From contig JANVFP010000041.1 in NCBI GenBank assembly GCA_027919835.1, positions 124,001 to 188,000 of the forward strand: a DNA stretch of 64,000 bases, in the 5' to 3' direction. Positions 33,934 through 46,460 of the stretch are shown here, piece by piece. The position numbers and the translations under genes are program-made. Under the pieces are notes generated by a model. That model saw nothing but the letters and a program-made list of their open reading frames with translations, searched no databases and was not told the DNA's origin. How positions within the stretch are numbered: position 1 is the first letter of the stretch; each line of letters starts with the position of its first letter. Source of the DNA: Lentinula raphanica. Lineage: Eukaryota > Basidiomycota > Agaricomycetes > Agaricales > Omphalotaceae.

Positions 33934-34135
33934 CGAAACTATAGGACATTGGCATCTGGATAAATACCAGATTATACCTCACTGAATGCTTACGATTACT
34001 CGGAATGGTGTATGGATGTGTAGATACAAGTTGGATTTTGCTATATTGTACATGAAAATGAAGTTCCTGCTACTGTTACACTGAAGATCAAATGAGACAA
34101 GTCGATGTTAACCGTTCATCGTTGTCTGAGTCGAA

Positions 34136-34705
34136 TTAAGAAATAGTGATCTTCTTCGGCGTTTGTTCAGCTGTAGCCTTGGGGAAGGTCACAGTCAGGA
34201 CACCGTTTTCCATGGTCGCTTTTATTTCTTCCTCCTAAAAGGATACGTTAGTACTCTTATACAAGAAAAGAAATGAAAAGTTTACAAACCTTGACGCCCT
34301 GAGGAAGTTGCAATGTTCGAGAGAACTTGCCAAAGCTCCGTTCCCTCACCGCGTAACCATCCTGTTCTCGTTCCTCAGAGAGCTTGGTCTCTGCAGCAAC
34401 GGTCAAACGACCGTTGTGGAAGTCGAGCTGGACGTCCTCCTTTTTCACACCAGGGAACTCGAACGTCGCGGTGACTACATTTTGTTCATTGTTTTCGTGA
34501 AGGTCCATTCTGTTGATACAAGGTCAATATCGAAGAAATCAAGCAGTGAAGGGAAATGCACTTACTTGGGCCTCAAGAATCTTGGAACATCAGTATTTGG
34601 GGTTTGAGCTTGGCCTTGGTTCCCACCGCGAGGAGAAAGTGTGCCAAAGGCATTGTCAAAGAAGCGATCCCAGTGATAGCCCGGTTCGTAGAAGTAGAGA
34701 GACAT
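34136..34705 (-). CDS. Small heat shock protein (HSP20/alpha-crystallin family), copy 1
   Basis: ATP-independent chaperone that holds unfolding proteins. The start ATG 34703-34705 gives MSLYFYEPGYHWDRFFDNAF. Intron-separated exons then carry the alpha-crystallin domain: MDLHENNEQNVVTATFEFPG, VKKEDVQLDFHNGRLTVAAE and YAVRERSFGKFSRTLQLPQG. A last exon reads IKATMENGVLTVTFPKATAE and PKKITIS, with the stop TAA at 34136-34138. The GVLTV and RSFGKFSR motifs are diagnostic. The length (about 155 residues) is usual for the family. It is divergent from a second copy 446 bp away, with candidate heat-shock elements between them. Confidence 0.95.
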
Positions 34706-34835
34706 GTTGTTCGTTGGAGGTTGTTTTAGATGCGTAGAGTGTTTGGTTGATTTGTGAGTGTGGTTTGTTATCGTTAGCGAGACTGAGCCTCAACACTAAG
34801 GCTTATATATCTGTGTGGCCCAGACAAGTAGATCC

Positions 34836-34976
34836 TTCTCGAATCTACACACGAAGTCATTCGTGACGTCCATGAACGCTGAACTGAATGAACGAATTAC
34901 GGAGAATGTTCTGGAGCGCTAGTTTAAGCGCTCACCAAAATGTCCCGCTGACCACGACAATCGATCTCGAACCTTC
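34836..34976. promoter_or_regulatory. Candidate heat-shock elements in the shared sHSP promoter
   Basis: Three clusters of alternating GAA/TTC units lie between the two divergent small heat-shock genes: TTCTCGAA at 34836-34843, GAATGTTCTGGAG at 34904-34916 (three units, the last imperfect) and GAACCTTC at 34969-34976. The HSF consensus is nGAAnnTTCn. Sites are seen in sequence; their use is inferred. Confidence 0.6.
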
Positions 34977-35151
34977 GGGCACAATGGAGAACAGAGACGT
35001 GGATTCATTCCAGTCGTTCATAGAATCGTCTGGAAGGACCACAGGGCATATAAAGATGTGTCTTCAGTTTCACGGTGGACGAGATACACATCTAACTCAC
35101 CAAGCTTACCACTGCTAAAAGTACAAAGCGAATCGAACACCCCTCATCACC

Positions 35152-35723
35152 ATGTCCATTTACTTCTACGAACCCTTCTACAACGTCGAACGCGTCTTTG
35201 ATAAATTGTTCGATACCACCTTCCCACAGAATGGAGGAGCACTCAATGGATCAACGAGTTCTATAAAACCAAAGTGAGTACGAGCTTGAGCTATAGTGGG
35301 AACCTGAAGACTCACCCGACATACTTTGTTTCCTAGGATGGACCTTCATGAAGACTCCTCCAATAACACCGTCACCGCAACTTTCGAGTTGCCCGGCCTG
35401 CGAAAAGAAGACGTCAACGTTGATGTTCACGATGGCCGTTTGACAATATCAGGCGAGACCAAATCGTCCTCCGAGCACCAAGAGGAAGGTTATGCCGTCC
35501 GGGAGAGGAGATCTGGGAAGTTTTCACGTATGTTGCGGATACCTCGAGGTGTGAAGGTGAGTTTCGCGAGTCTTGCTTCATCGCCCTTGTGGAAGAGAGT
35601 AGGTTACTCAATGGGTTCAAACAGGAAGAAGAAATCAAAGCTTCGATGGCCGATGGGGTTCTAACAGTGACTTTCCCGAAAACGGCTGCGGAGACACAAC
35701 CAAAGAAGATCAGCGTCTCATGA
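35152..35723 (+). CDS. Small heat shock protein (HSP20/alpha-crystallin family), copy 2
   Basis: Paralogue of the neighbouring minus-strand gene with the same gene structure. The start ATG 35152-35154 gives MSIYFYEPFYNVERVFDKLF. The domain reads MDLHEDSSNNTVTATFELPG, LRKEDVNVDVHDGRLTISGE and YAVRERRSGKFSRMLRIPRG. After an intron come IKASMADGVLTVTFPKTAAE and PKKISVS, with the stop TGA at 35721-35723. Intron positions (before MDLHE and after PRGVK) match those of copy 1, so the pair arose by duplication and inversion. Expected to be induced by heat through the elements between the two starts. Confidence 0.95.
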
Positions 35724-35936
35724 AACATATTGAGTGAAACGTTACACACAGAATGTAGCCATATAATCTTGGACTTTGGGATTGATTTCACTTAAAGGAC
35801 TTCATCTCTCTGTAGCTTATCACATACTTTGCATGTAATCCTAGCTGACACTCGATCACAAATCGTTTCAATTTCGTTCAACGTTTTATACATTGAGGAG
35901 TTCATAATCTGAAAGGACAAACGACAATCATGACCT

Positions 35937-38474
35937 TCAAGAGCGTGCACGCTGCAAGTACTCGATCACATTCCCAGCGCCCTTCAACGCGTATGCCATC
36001 TACAAGAAAATGAAGGTGAACACAAAGCCTCTTGACAGAAGAGTAAGCTTAAGACACGAGGACGTACACTTGTTAAGGTAGGATTGGATGCAGTCGAGTC
36101 AGGAATAACGTTGTTTCCTCCGACCCAGAGGTTTGCGAAGCCCCACACTCTCGAGCACGAATTGGCTACGGAAGTCTGCTGGTCATTGCCGATGCGCGTA
36201 GTGCCCTATATCGAAGGAGGATTATCATCAGACTGCTACTGACACTGTGAAGCATGGGTTTAACGTACAGTGATGTGCATCGCAAGACCCGGTTCCTGCA
36301 ATGATTGAATAGATTTAAGAGGGATTGTCAGAAGAATATGTATAAGAGTGGAAGGACTCACCATAAATTGCGGTGTAGAGCCAGGAAGGTATCCACCGAG
36401 ACGGTTAGCGACGTTGGTCATATCATTCATCATCCTAGTGGTCAACGACGTTGTGAGGTTCTGTTCTGGGAATGAAAGAAAACGGAGAGTTGCATACTTT
36501 TGGTCACGATCTCTGTCAGCATCGGTTCGTACTACATGGAACTACACAACAGAAGCAGATTCAGTCATCATGAAGACAACATCGAGCGTCCCAAGAAGAA
36601 TATAACTCACAGTAGCCTGCGGCATTCCATAAAGATCCGTATGTTCAGGCCTCTGATCAGGCTTCATATTGCTGAAATCAACCCTATTCTCCGCAACGAT
36701 ATCCCCCTTCCCGAAGAACCTCAAGTCCACAACGACCCTCGGGTCGCTCCTAGGTCCAACGTCTCCGTACGAGAACGCATCCCGGTGAATCTGAGCATGC
36801 CAAGGGAACTCGCGCGAGTAAGGAATCATCACTTGCGGGTCCATATCCCTGAAAGGAATCGGAAGAGGGTCCAAGGGGTGTTTGGCGCGGTGTTGTTTGA
36901 TGAGGGCTTGCCAGATGGGATTGTCGGTGTTTTCGATGGATTCGATGTATTTTTTGCTGAGGACGATCTGGGGAGAAGGTGTGGTGAGTGAGAGTGAGGA
37001 GGGAGATTGAGATGGATGAGAGGGAGGAAGGGATAGTCACCTGGCAGAAAGCCATGGATTGTTCGGTTAGGTAACGACCGAGAGCAGGGGGTCGGATTCC
37101 ACTGTTGTACAGAAGTTGGGGGGTACAGACAGCGCCACAAGCGACAATGTATGCCTGTATCATCGAAACTAGTTAGCATAAGATAGACAATATGGTCAAG
37201 CTCAAAAGAATGACCTTTGCTTGGACAAGATAATCATTGTCCGTCCTCAAATCGCGCACCAATACACCGAGAAGTATTCCAGGGGCATTAGGGTGTACGA
37301 GCAATTGGGTGACTCGTTGTTCAGAAGCGATCGTGAGGCGTGAATCATTGGCATAGTCTCCCAAGATCGTGTTGGAGCCGGACCAAGTGACGAAGCCGGA
37401 CTTGCTTTTGGCGTGGCGTTGGACTGCGAGAGGGATGCTGCGAATGTTTCGGTTCGGGAAGAAGTCGGTGAGGATGTCTTTGACGGTGTTGTGACGGATG
37501 GATTCGTCGAAGACGGTCGAGTCGACTTTGACCAGGTCTCGAGCGCGAGTGAGGAGGGAGTCGAGTTCATTGCGCTCGACTGGGCTTTGAGTGGTTTCCT
37601 CAGAGTGGGGAGTCGCTAGAAAAGGAGTGATTTCCGATGTGATTGAAGGTCAGACGGAGACCAAGACTCACGGCAAGCACAAGTCCAGTGCGTAGCCATA
37701 CCACCGACAGCTCTGGTGACGGCGGTAGCACCGAGATTATCAAAGCGAGACTGTTGAGGGTTTTGGCCACAGATGACCAGTTCAGTTTGCTTCGAGTTGG
37801 GGGGTGTCCAAGAGTCTCCGCCGAGAGTGCTCTGGTGGGTGTCGCTGACTGGAATGGATACAGGTTGAAGAGCACCTTGGATGACGTGGACTGGACAATG
37901 TGTAGCGTGAGTTCAGAGCGTAGCTTCATCGTTCGGAAGAAGAGATACTGACCGAAGGAATCGATGTCCTTTTGATACCTGTGATGTTCATGGTCATTGA
38001 GTCATCGTCTTCGAACAGATTCAAGAATCAGACGCGAGACATACTTGACAGCGTTTTTGAGGTGGCCACCGACAACGGGACTCTCTTGAGCACCGATTTC
38101 TGCCATATAGATTGCATTGGGCCTGGAGCTGAGGTTGCCTTTCTCCAAGATTTCACGAGCATAGGTACATCTATATAGGATTCGTTCAGTCGCTCGAAAA
38201 ACATAGAGAAAAGCTTTGCATACCCTATCGGACCACTTCCCGCGATGAAAACATCGCACTGGATTGGTGTAGGAGTCGACGGGACGTCCGAGGTGTCGCA
38301 GGATCGGCTTTGTACAGCTGGTGGGGAGCCAAAGTCTATGAAACGGGCCTCCTGGCTCGACATTGACGTAGTGGCCACAGACCGGGCAGCGAAAGTATGC
38401 ACATTATTCGCTGCATCGCTAAGCAGATTGAGTGCTTCAGCGTGCGAGATACGAATGGATCCGTTCAAGGCCAT
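35937..38474 (-). CDS. P2OX: Pyranose 2-oxidase
   Basis: GMC-family flavoenzyme that oxidises glucose and other aldopyranoses at C2 to 2-keto sugars and makes H2O2, which feeds lignin peroxidases. The start ATG is 38472-38474. The FAD-binding motif IQCDVFIAGSGPIG continues CTYAREILEKG. The block GATAVTRAVGGMATHWTCAC carries the His that forms the covalent FAD link (codon 37688-37690). Family blocks follow: AYIVACGAVCTPQLLYNSGI, ALGRYLTEQSMAFCQ, IHRDAFSYGDVGPRSDPRVV and NDMTNVANRLGGYLPGSTPQ. Of the catalytic His/Asn pair, the His lies in AMHIT (36275-36277) and the Asn in STASNPTLTS (36083-36085). Ends LQRARS with the stop at 35937. Many short introns. No signal peptide is seen, as is usual for this enzyme. 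Intact by eye. Confidence 0.95.
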
Positions 38475-39095
38475 TGGAGGGATGGAATGGAGATGTTATT
38501 CCAGGTTGTGCGGTTGCATGACGGTGGTTATATGTAAATTTGACCAGCAGAAACGCGGAGAGCTCAGAGAAACATATCGATATCGATGATTTTTCGAAGG
38601 AATGCGATTTTTGGTAGGATTGCGATGAGTGACAGGATGTAGAAAGATCAGTATAGACTGAAGATATGAAATCTTAGCAGCATCTTCGAGTTCTAGTGGA
38701 ATGCCAGGAAATGAACAGTGTCAGTTGGAATGTTGGCGTCGTCGAAGCCTGAGAACTTTGGACAGTCCCTTTCTTTGTTTGTTATTGTGTGGTCTCGGGA
38801 CCTTTCGATCTCTTTCTGCAATCTCCTCCTTCTCCAGAGTCCAGATTCACCGTCAACTCCAACGAATACGGTATTCTCCAACGTTTGTCACTCCCTTCGT
38901 TGAATATTCAGTCTGCCAACGCGGTATTCATGCAAAAAAATCGATCATCGATAATGCCTTTTGACCCATTGGGGCTTCTGCCTTTGGTGTAACACGCCCA
39001 AGCAGCTGGTTTTTCTTATCGAACACGGTCCATCTCCTTCAAAGAACACCTTATAACCAATTGACGCGCTACTCCCTTCGAAAAAACGCGTCGTC
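38475..39095. promoter_or_regulatory. Divergent intergenic region, P2O and VIT/VWA gene 1
   Basis: About 620 bp between the start of pyranose 2-oxidase (minus) and the first VIT/VWA gene (plus). It probably holds both promoters. ORFs inside are short and unrecognised. Confidence 0.4.
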
Positions 39096-41844
39096 ATGTC
39101 TCGTTGCACTACCAGGCCCCCTCCACCTTCGGCTGTTCCCAAGCCACCTTCTCCGCCCAATGCACGTCCTCCTGTTGCTACTCCTCCTGCTACTCCTCCT
39201 GCGAATACTCCAGGCTCTACTCAACCTCTCGTACTCAAGGAATGCAGCATCAAGGTCTGGATCGTTGACGTGCATGCTTGGGTCACCATCTCCCAGCAGT
39301 TCCAGAACCCTAGCTCTTCTGTGGCGAGACAAGTCGCATATACATTCAGCATGCTTGCAGGCGCTGCTGTCTTCGGTTTTGAGCTTGTTCGTCAAGACGG
39401 GACCAGGGTCGATGGACTCGTCAAAGACAAGGATGAGGCTCAGAAGGAAATGACTGCCGCAATCAGCAAAGGTCAGACTGCTGCACTTGGTGAAGAAGTG
39501 ACGAAGGATGGTAAGGCTCTTTCGCTACTTTGATTCTTTCCTTTGCATCGACTGACGGATTCTCTTCCTAGTTTTCTCCATTGGAATCGGAAACGTCCAA
39601 GGAAACGAAACTATTACAATCAACCTGTCTTACATGAGCCCTCTCATCGACGACGAGGACCGTAATCAACTACGATTTACACTTCCGCGTTCCTACATGG
39701 AACGTTACGGACAACGACCCGCAGGGGTCCAAAGTGCACGCCTCAATCACGAAAACGTTCCGTTCACCGTCGACATCCTCATCCAACAACGCGGCAGAAT
39801 CCGCTCTGTCACCTCTCCCTCTGGGTACAACTTCACCGTCGGTCTCGGACGACCCCCTAGCATCACCCCCGTCAACGGAGTCCAAGATGCCAGCTTCGCC
39901 ACTGCCACCGTCCGTCGAACCGCATTGGCGACCGGTCGCGCGCGAGATGTCATAGTCGTCATCACTGCAGACCGTCTCGACAATCCCCGTGCGTTCATCG
40001 AAATGCACCCGTCCCCGAATTGCTCGACGGCGGCTATTGGGCTCACGTTGGTGCCTCATTTCAACGCGAATATCTGTCCTGAGATGGAGTATATCGTGCT
40101 CGTCGATCGAAGTGGGAGTATGGACGGTGTGAAGATGGAGATGACGCGTCAAGCTATTATTGTGCTCCTACAAGGCTTGCCTTCTCGTGGATCGTTCTTC
40201 AATATCTTTTCGTATGGTACCAATGTCACCTCGCTCTGGGATCGTAGTAGGGCGTATGATCAAGCTACAGTCGATGAAGCTAGGCGTCACTTGAAGTAAG
40301 TTGTTCACTCTTCAAAGTTCAATATACTGATCATTTTCAGCTCCATGAAAGCAAACTACGGAGGTACAGAAATCCCGCGTGCACTCGAAGCCGTTTTTAA
40401 ATCTCTCCCCTCCCGACTCACCCGCCCTGTCTCCATCTTTCTCCTGACCGACGGTGGCGTCTGGGGCTCACTCCTCCAAAACTGTGTCACCACAGTCCAA
40501 AAAGCCATCGCCGACCGCAGCTCAAACACCTCCTTCATGCGTGTCTTCACCATCGGCATCGGCAATGGTGTCTCCACCGAAACCTGTGACAGAATCGCAC
40601 GCGCAGGAGGTGGGACTTCGACTTACATCGTTGCTGATAACGAACAGTTCATTGGGAAATGCACCAGGATGGTTCGTGCGGCACGAACTCCTCCGATTGT
40701 TGATATCAAGGTCACTTGGGTCACCCCTCAGCAGAATAGTCAGCATGATGCGACTGGCCAGGTCATTGATCTGTTTGACCCAGACTCCGCTGATCAGGAG
40801 AACTGCGAAGTTGGTCCACTCGCGCCGATCATGCAGGCTCCAGAAATCATTCCGAGTTTCTATCGGTCTACACGTACTGAAGTCTATGCTATTGTGCCTG
40901 ATAGCATTGCTGTTTCGAAGGAGCTCCAGCTGACGGGACGTATTCCCGTCACTGGTGCCACTGTAGCGCTTACTATTCCCCTCGAACGTTTTGCTCCGTT
41001 CCAGAACCCCTTCTTGCATACTCTTGCGGCCAAAGCTTTGATTCAAGACCTCGAGGACCGGGAGGACATCCAACTAGGAGCTGGCGGGAAAGAGCTAGCA
41101 GCACAAATTTCGCGTCTTGGAATCACGTATGGACTTACCAGTCGATTCACAAGCTTCCTTGCGGTCGATCGACGAAGCCAGGACGTTATCAGTATCTGTA
41201 GTCCAACGGGTGCTCGTCCTGCTTCTAGAGGTCGGGGTCCTGCTGCTTCGTTCACTGCGTTCTCCACGGAAGCACCTCAGGCTTTCGCCGCTGTGAAATT
41301 CTCTGCACTCAGTGCCAGATCGTTCACCGTGCCGAGTGTGATGGACAGCACCGAAGCTCTCATCTTATTCGCCAACTTGCAGAAATTCGATGGTGGTTTC
41401 GATTCGGGTTCTACCGCCGAAATCGAAGCTGCTCTGGCTTTGGATGGGTTGGGAGAGTCCGGAGACGCAGGAGACGCAGGAGAAGCAGAGGGCGCTAGTC
41501 CGTTTGGTGTGGTCAAATCGTTCATCACTGACAGTGAAGCCAAGTTGGACCCGGAGATCGTTCAGCAGGCTTATGTCACTCTTCTGGCTTGGGCTTTCAT
41601 GACCCAACGATGCAAGGATGAAGCTTATGATATGAAGGACAAAGCAGATCTCTGGCTTAGAGAGAATCTTATCAGCGCTGGTGTGGATGTTGACGAACTC
41701 GAACGGAAGTTTTTGGACGCGGTCAATCTTGACAGCGAGATTCGAGAAGTTGATTTCGAGTCCGATCACGAAGATGATTTCTCCGAGTTAGAAGAAAGTT
41801 TCGATATGTTTGTGGATGAGAGTTTGGTTGAATATGTAGCTTAG
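39096..41844 (+). CDS. VIT/von Willebrand A domain protein, copy 1
   Basis: Three exons: 39096-39510, 39572-40295 and 40341-41844, joined in frame. A Pro-rich N-terminus is followed by a VIT domain (IKVWIVDVHAWVTISQQFQN, FSMLAGAAVFGFELVRQDGT, EAQKEMTAAISKGQTAALGE). The VWA domain then has a complete MIDAS start, MEYIVLVDRSGSMDGVKMEM, with GGTEIPRALEAVF, FLLTDGGVW and RVFTIGIGNG. The C-terminal third contains EREDIQ-like helical sequence, the LAAQISRLGITYGLTSRFTS block typical of inter-alpha-trypsin-like proteins, and an acidic tail ending in DESLVEYVA. The role in fungi is unknown; VIT/VWA proteins usually bind protein partners through metal. It sits between pyranose 2-oxidase and its likely partner enzyme. 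Confidence 0.92.
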
Positions 41845-42484
41845 GCTGAAAAGGCCTTTCTCGAATCCGATGAAATTGATTGCTAGCTTTCACCATCATT
41901 CGTCGCTTTTGCGCAAAATTCTCATCACCGGCCTTGTTCGCAAATCTCCTTCAACTGCAAAGACGCTAGCGAGCATATCAGGTGTCTTTTCGTTTTCATA
42001 TCGATTGAGATAGTTCTTCGTCCTCCGCAACACAAGTTACTATCAAGGCTGGTTCCGCAAATTCGCTCGTCGCCGATCACGACTATCTGCTACTACAGTA
42101 TTCTCGATCTTCTAGTCCATCGATTGAATGAATAACTGTACAATTCGACATTCGACTGAGAGCATGGAAGACCCATCCAACAATTGACGCTGGTATGTGC
42201 CAGTTTTCTTAGTACATCGATGGAGCTTTATGATCGAAACCCCTACATACAGATTATCCTGACGTTGGGCTCACCATGAACACGAGTTTCACGTCTCGAA
42301 CTTCTAGGGGAAGACAGATGACATGGGGAAATCGACAAGAAATCCTGTAAGGATCTCGGGGTTATTCCAAGTTCCAACTTGCAACACAACGGAGACTCCC
42401 AATTCTTAAAGGTTGGGTTCATATCCACTTCCTCTCAAGTCATACCTGACTAGGTTCCTTCCATCTCGCAAGCAAAAACAAAAC
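41845..42484. other. Intergenic region upstream of the dehydratase gene
   Basis: Holds the 3' end of VIT/VWA gene 1 and the promoter region of the aldos-2-ulose dehydratase gene. No further gene seen. Confidence 0.4.
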
Positions 42485-45400
42485 ATGCAATCGTTCCAAC
42501 CGTTGGCTATCCAAACCTCTCGCGCGGACGGTTACTTCATCGAAGCTTTCCCTTTCCGAAGTGACGAGGAATCCCCTCCCCATGTCATCGCCTATGGGTT
42601 GGGTGGTGCTCAAGTCAGTGTGGTCACCATGTTCTTGAACCCGTTCCCAGACAAGTGAGTAATCGTTCTAACGTTCAGCAGGGTCCTTACATGTTACTGA
42701 TGAGTCTGTGGTCTTCGCAGTGCCGAAGCGAAAGACTGGGACCAGGTAGACCTGGCTCGACTCCGCTACCCTGTTGGAATGACGTGAGTGTTTTCTTACT
42801 CTCTTGTGCATTGTGCTGAGGACTCTGAACATGGAAGATACGCGGACATTACTGGTAATGGTTTGAATGATGGTAAGGCTCCAATCGGTCTCTGTACAGT
42901 TCGTTCTTCAGGCTGATCATGCTGTGTACATAGTCATCATCACAGACGAATACGGTCCTTCCATGGATGATCTATGGATGGATGGTGGCCGTATCATCTG
43001 GCTCCAAAACCCAGGAAACTCAAAGACAGGCAACTGGCGCCAACGTTTCATTGGCAGGAGCCCGAGCATGCACCGTGTCAAAGGTAGCACCCCCTCTTAC
43101 GCATACTAGTTCTTCGGTTATCTGATTCCTCTTATTCCAGCTGGCCACTTCACCACTAGAGATAGAGTCCAAGTCGCAGGCTTCCCTATCATCGTTCGAG
43201 CTGCCGATCGAACCTCTCCTGCTCCAGTTGTGGTTTATACCGCACCAGAGTTTCCTGAGAACGACAACGCGGTATGGGAGGAAGATATCGCATTCCCCGA
43301 TTCGTTCAGACTCGTGCATGATGTCGATAGTAAGTCTTTTTGTTCATTGGGGTGCCATGATATGTGAACATTTTATACAGTTGTTAAATCGTTTGATGGT
43401 GGATTGGACAAGATTTTGATTGCTGGACGTGAAGGCGTCACTCTCCTTTGGTATGATGAGGCTGTCAAGACGTGGATGTCCAAGAATCTTGGCTCTGGAG
43501 GTTCTCCGTCTCCCGGAAACCCGTATTGGGGCTCTGGATGCGGTATGTTGCTTTACCGGCGTCTATCTCAAAACTGATCACTCTATTTGCAGTCGCTCTT
43601 GGAAAAGTCAGACTCGATACATCCGGCTTTATAGGGACCGCTGAGGTATATTCTACGTTGTCTATCTTCTATCTCATGATCTCACTGACCAAACAAGGGT
43701 TTCCACGGAAATCGCGTCGCCGTCTACGTCAAAAACAAAGATGATCAGGTCGGCGAAATTGCGAACGCCAACTGGAATCGATACGTTTTACACGATTTCG
43801 GTGATCTCAACGCTCGACATGAAGGATATATCCATCACGTTATATGTGCGGACATCGATGGCGATGGTGATGACGAACTGTTAGTGGCTTGCATGGGGTC
43901 CAATCCGCCATCTTGGGAGAGGACAGGTGTTTGGTGCTATAAACGTACGTGCCGCGAGTCATCATCTTCCTTTCTTTCAGCTCACGATCAGCTCTTATTG
44001 CTTCCAGCCGTGGATCTTGAGACTGGCAAATTTGCCAAGTTCAAACTGTCCGATGATTCAGCAGCGCGAATTGCTGTTGCCAATTTCAGATCGAGTTATC
44101 GGCTGGTATGTCTTCGCACTCTGCTAGCATGCGAATAATGATCATTGTATCATTCCAGGACTTTGCTACAATCTCATACTCTGTACCAGGCTACTTCGAG
44201 TCTCCCAGTCCTTCAGTGATTCTCCATACAAGCTCTTTCATCACAGCATCTAGACTCAACGAGGAGGTTGTCTTCCGTGTTCCTCGTCCTACAGATACCA
44301 GACTCGTGGATGAAGTGGCCTTCCTTGATGTGGCTACCCGCAAGCTTTCCCTCGTTGTTGTTCCTCCTTGGACCCAGTATTGTACTTCGGAGGACACTGG
44401 TCTCAAGATTCTTGCTGGGCGAGGTGATCCATCAGCTTGTATCTGTTTGATTTGAGAAATGACCAAACCTCTTGACAGTCTTCTGGACCGACAAGAACGA
44501 GACACAGCAGGAGCGAACACAGGCCACCAACCCATTCGGTGTAATTTCGACGATAGTCGATGCTCAAGACGGTCATATCTTTACTCAAGCTGAGGGAGCT
44601 GTGTTCTTGTTAATGACAAAGTCTACGACGTCGGGCAAACCACCATACTCTGATATGGCGCAGCTCAAGGCTCAAAACATCATCCCGCCTCAGTTTTCGT
44701 CTTCTCTGCAACACATGGACTTCCCTTGGGTCAAGGTACAAGATCGCCCGTGGGCGAATGGTCGATTCAAGGTGAGCCACTGTTCCACTTCTGTCAAGTT
44801 CATAGGATTGATAAAATGCATAGGATTTAGAATTCTACAACCTCACTGGCTTCCATGTCCGTTACGCTGATGACTCCGACCAGACTCTGTGTCATATGCA
44901 GCTTTGGACAGCAGGTGTAGGTGTCAGTGCTGGATTCCACAATCACGTTGGCGAGCCATTCTGCGAAATTCACGCATGCATCATCAATGGTACCGGTAAA
45001 GGAGGGATGCACTGGGCGACGGTTTCTGATGGCGAGTTCAACCCTTCGAAGCCAGAGAGCGGGAAGACGGATAGTGTCGTCGTGTCTGATATGTATGAGC
45101 ACGGCCCGCTGTGGAGAACGAGAAAGGACGGACTGCCAAATTTCAGGGACAATGGGACGGTGGATTATCCTTGGCATGGTAAGCCGTGCATTCATACCAA
45201 ATGGAATCGCACGATTGTTGATATGGTTTTGTAGCTTGGATTGCCGGAGGGAAGACGCAGGATCCGCAAGCATTCGATGTCTGGGTTGCCTTTGAATTCC
45301 CTCCGCTCATTTCCCATACCGTTCAAAGTGAAGCCAAGCGTCCCCAAGATGGTACGTATCGATTGGTCAATACGTCCACAAACATCGTCGCTACTATCAA

Positions 45401-46004
45401 AGATGGTGACTCTACGGATGGAGCTCCTATTGTCACCCAACGTAGTACTGGAGGAGAGGAAGAGATGGTGAGTAGTAGAATTGAGATCACACCAGTCCCA
45501 AGTCCCGAAGCACCCATCTAACATTTTCTTACAGTGGCAAGTTGAAACTGTGCCCGGAACTAACCTCTTCACCATAACCAACTCGGCTAGCACATCAAAA
45601 GCAAGTGCATCCTGGCCGCCTGTCGTGAATCAGACCCTCGTAGGAACGCGTTCTCCTGCATTGCTAAACACAACCTCCCTGTGGACCATCGTCGAAACTA
45701 ACAACAGATTTAGCCCCGCGTATCTACCTAACTACCTCCCGGCTTACAGGTGTGTTCTAGAAGCGGCTAGCGCCCTTTGGTCTTCTGGAGGTCCAGGTAC
45801 TGATTACTCTGGTTCCTTTCATGTAGTATCCAACTGGTAGGAACGAGTTTGGCGTGGGCGATGGATGATAAACAGGTAAGTTTCCTGTGCGGATTTTGTA
45901 GTGTTGATTTGAAGCTTACCGTTTATATCTAGGTCGTGCTCAAGGAAGCTTCGATGGATCACGTTCCGCATTGGAGACTGGTACCGAGGCATCTCGATGT
46001 GTAG
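42485..46004 (+). CDS. Aldos-2-ulose dehydratase (pyranosone dehydratase) homologue
   Basis: In Phanerochaete this enzyme dehydrates 2-ketoglucose (the product of pyranose 2-oxidase) toward cortalcerone, and also converts 1,5-anhydrofructose toward microthecin. The start ATG is 42485-42487. The protein has about 900 residues in roughly 13 exons. The N-terminal beta-propeller has DGYFIEAFPFRSDEESPP, YADITGNGLNDVIITDEYGP, SMHRVKAGHFTTRDRVQV, LLWYDEAVKTWM and ICADIDGDGDDELLVACMGS (a Ca-binding-like DxDGDG loop). The C-terminal cupin part has the metal ligands in AGFHNHVGEPFCEIHACIIN, then HEHGPLWRTR and AFDVWVAFEFP. The last exon ends HWRLVPRHLDV before the TAG at 46002-46004. Similarity to the Phanerochaete enzyme is from memory but extends over the full length. 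Confidence 0.88.
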
Positions 46005-46460
46005 AGTGTTCTCTTCGGTCATGTTGATCAATACACGGAATATCATCATTGTCATGAACGCGTAGATCCCTTCGCATGTATGATTTCACATAACAGAATT
46101 TCCAAACTTGTTCTTGCTCTTCTCACTGGTGTCTACGAGTTGATAAGCATTCTGCCCGTGAATCCCAGCTTTGATTATACTGAATGGGAACTCAAGCAGC
46201 TCTCATCAGACACATGAAAGCTGAAGATACTACACGAACTTACTCAAATGATGGATTGTTTAAAACAGGGGAATAACGCTACGGCATCCAACGATGAGCA
46301 CTTGAATCTAGAATTCATGGACAACCTTGAATCGAGTTACAATCACAACTACAGCTCAAGTACAGCTACAACAAGAGTTCTTCGTAACACCTTTCACATG
46401 TTCAGTCTGTCTTACCGCACTTGACTCATTCATACCATACCTTGTGGCGATGGCCCACAA

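Noticed and set aside
39670..40152. Long antisense ORFs opposite the VIT/VWA gene
   Set aside because: Shadow frames of a well-supported coding exon; the same antisense frames appear in the paralogue at 47970-48308.
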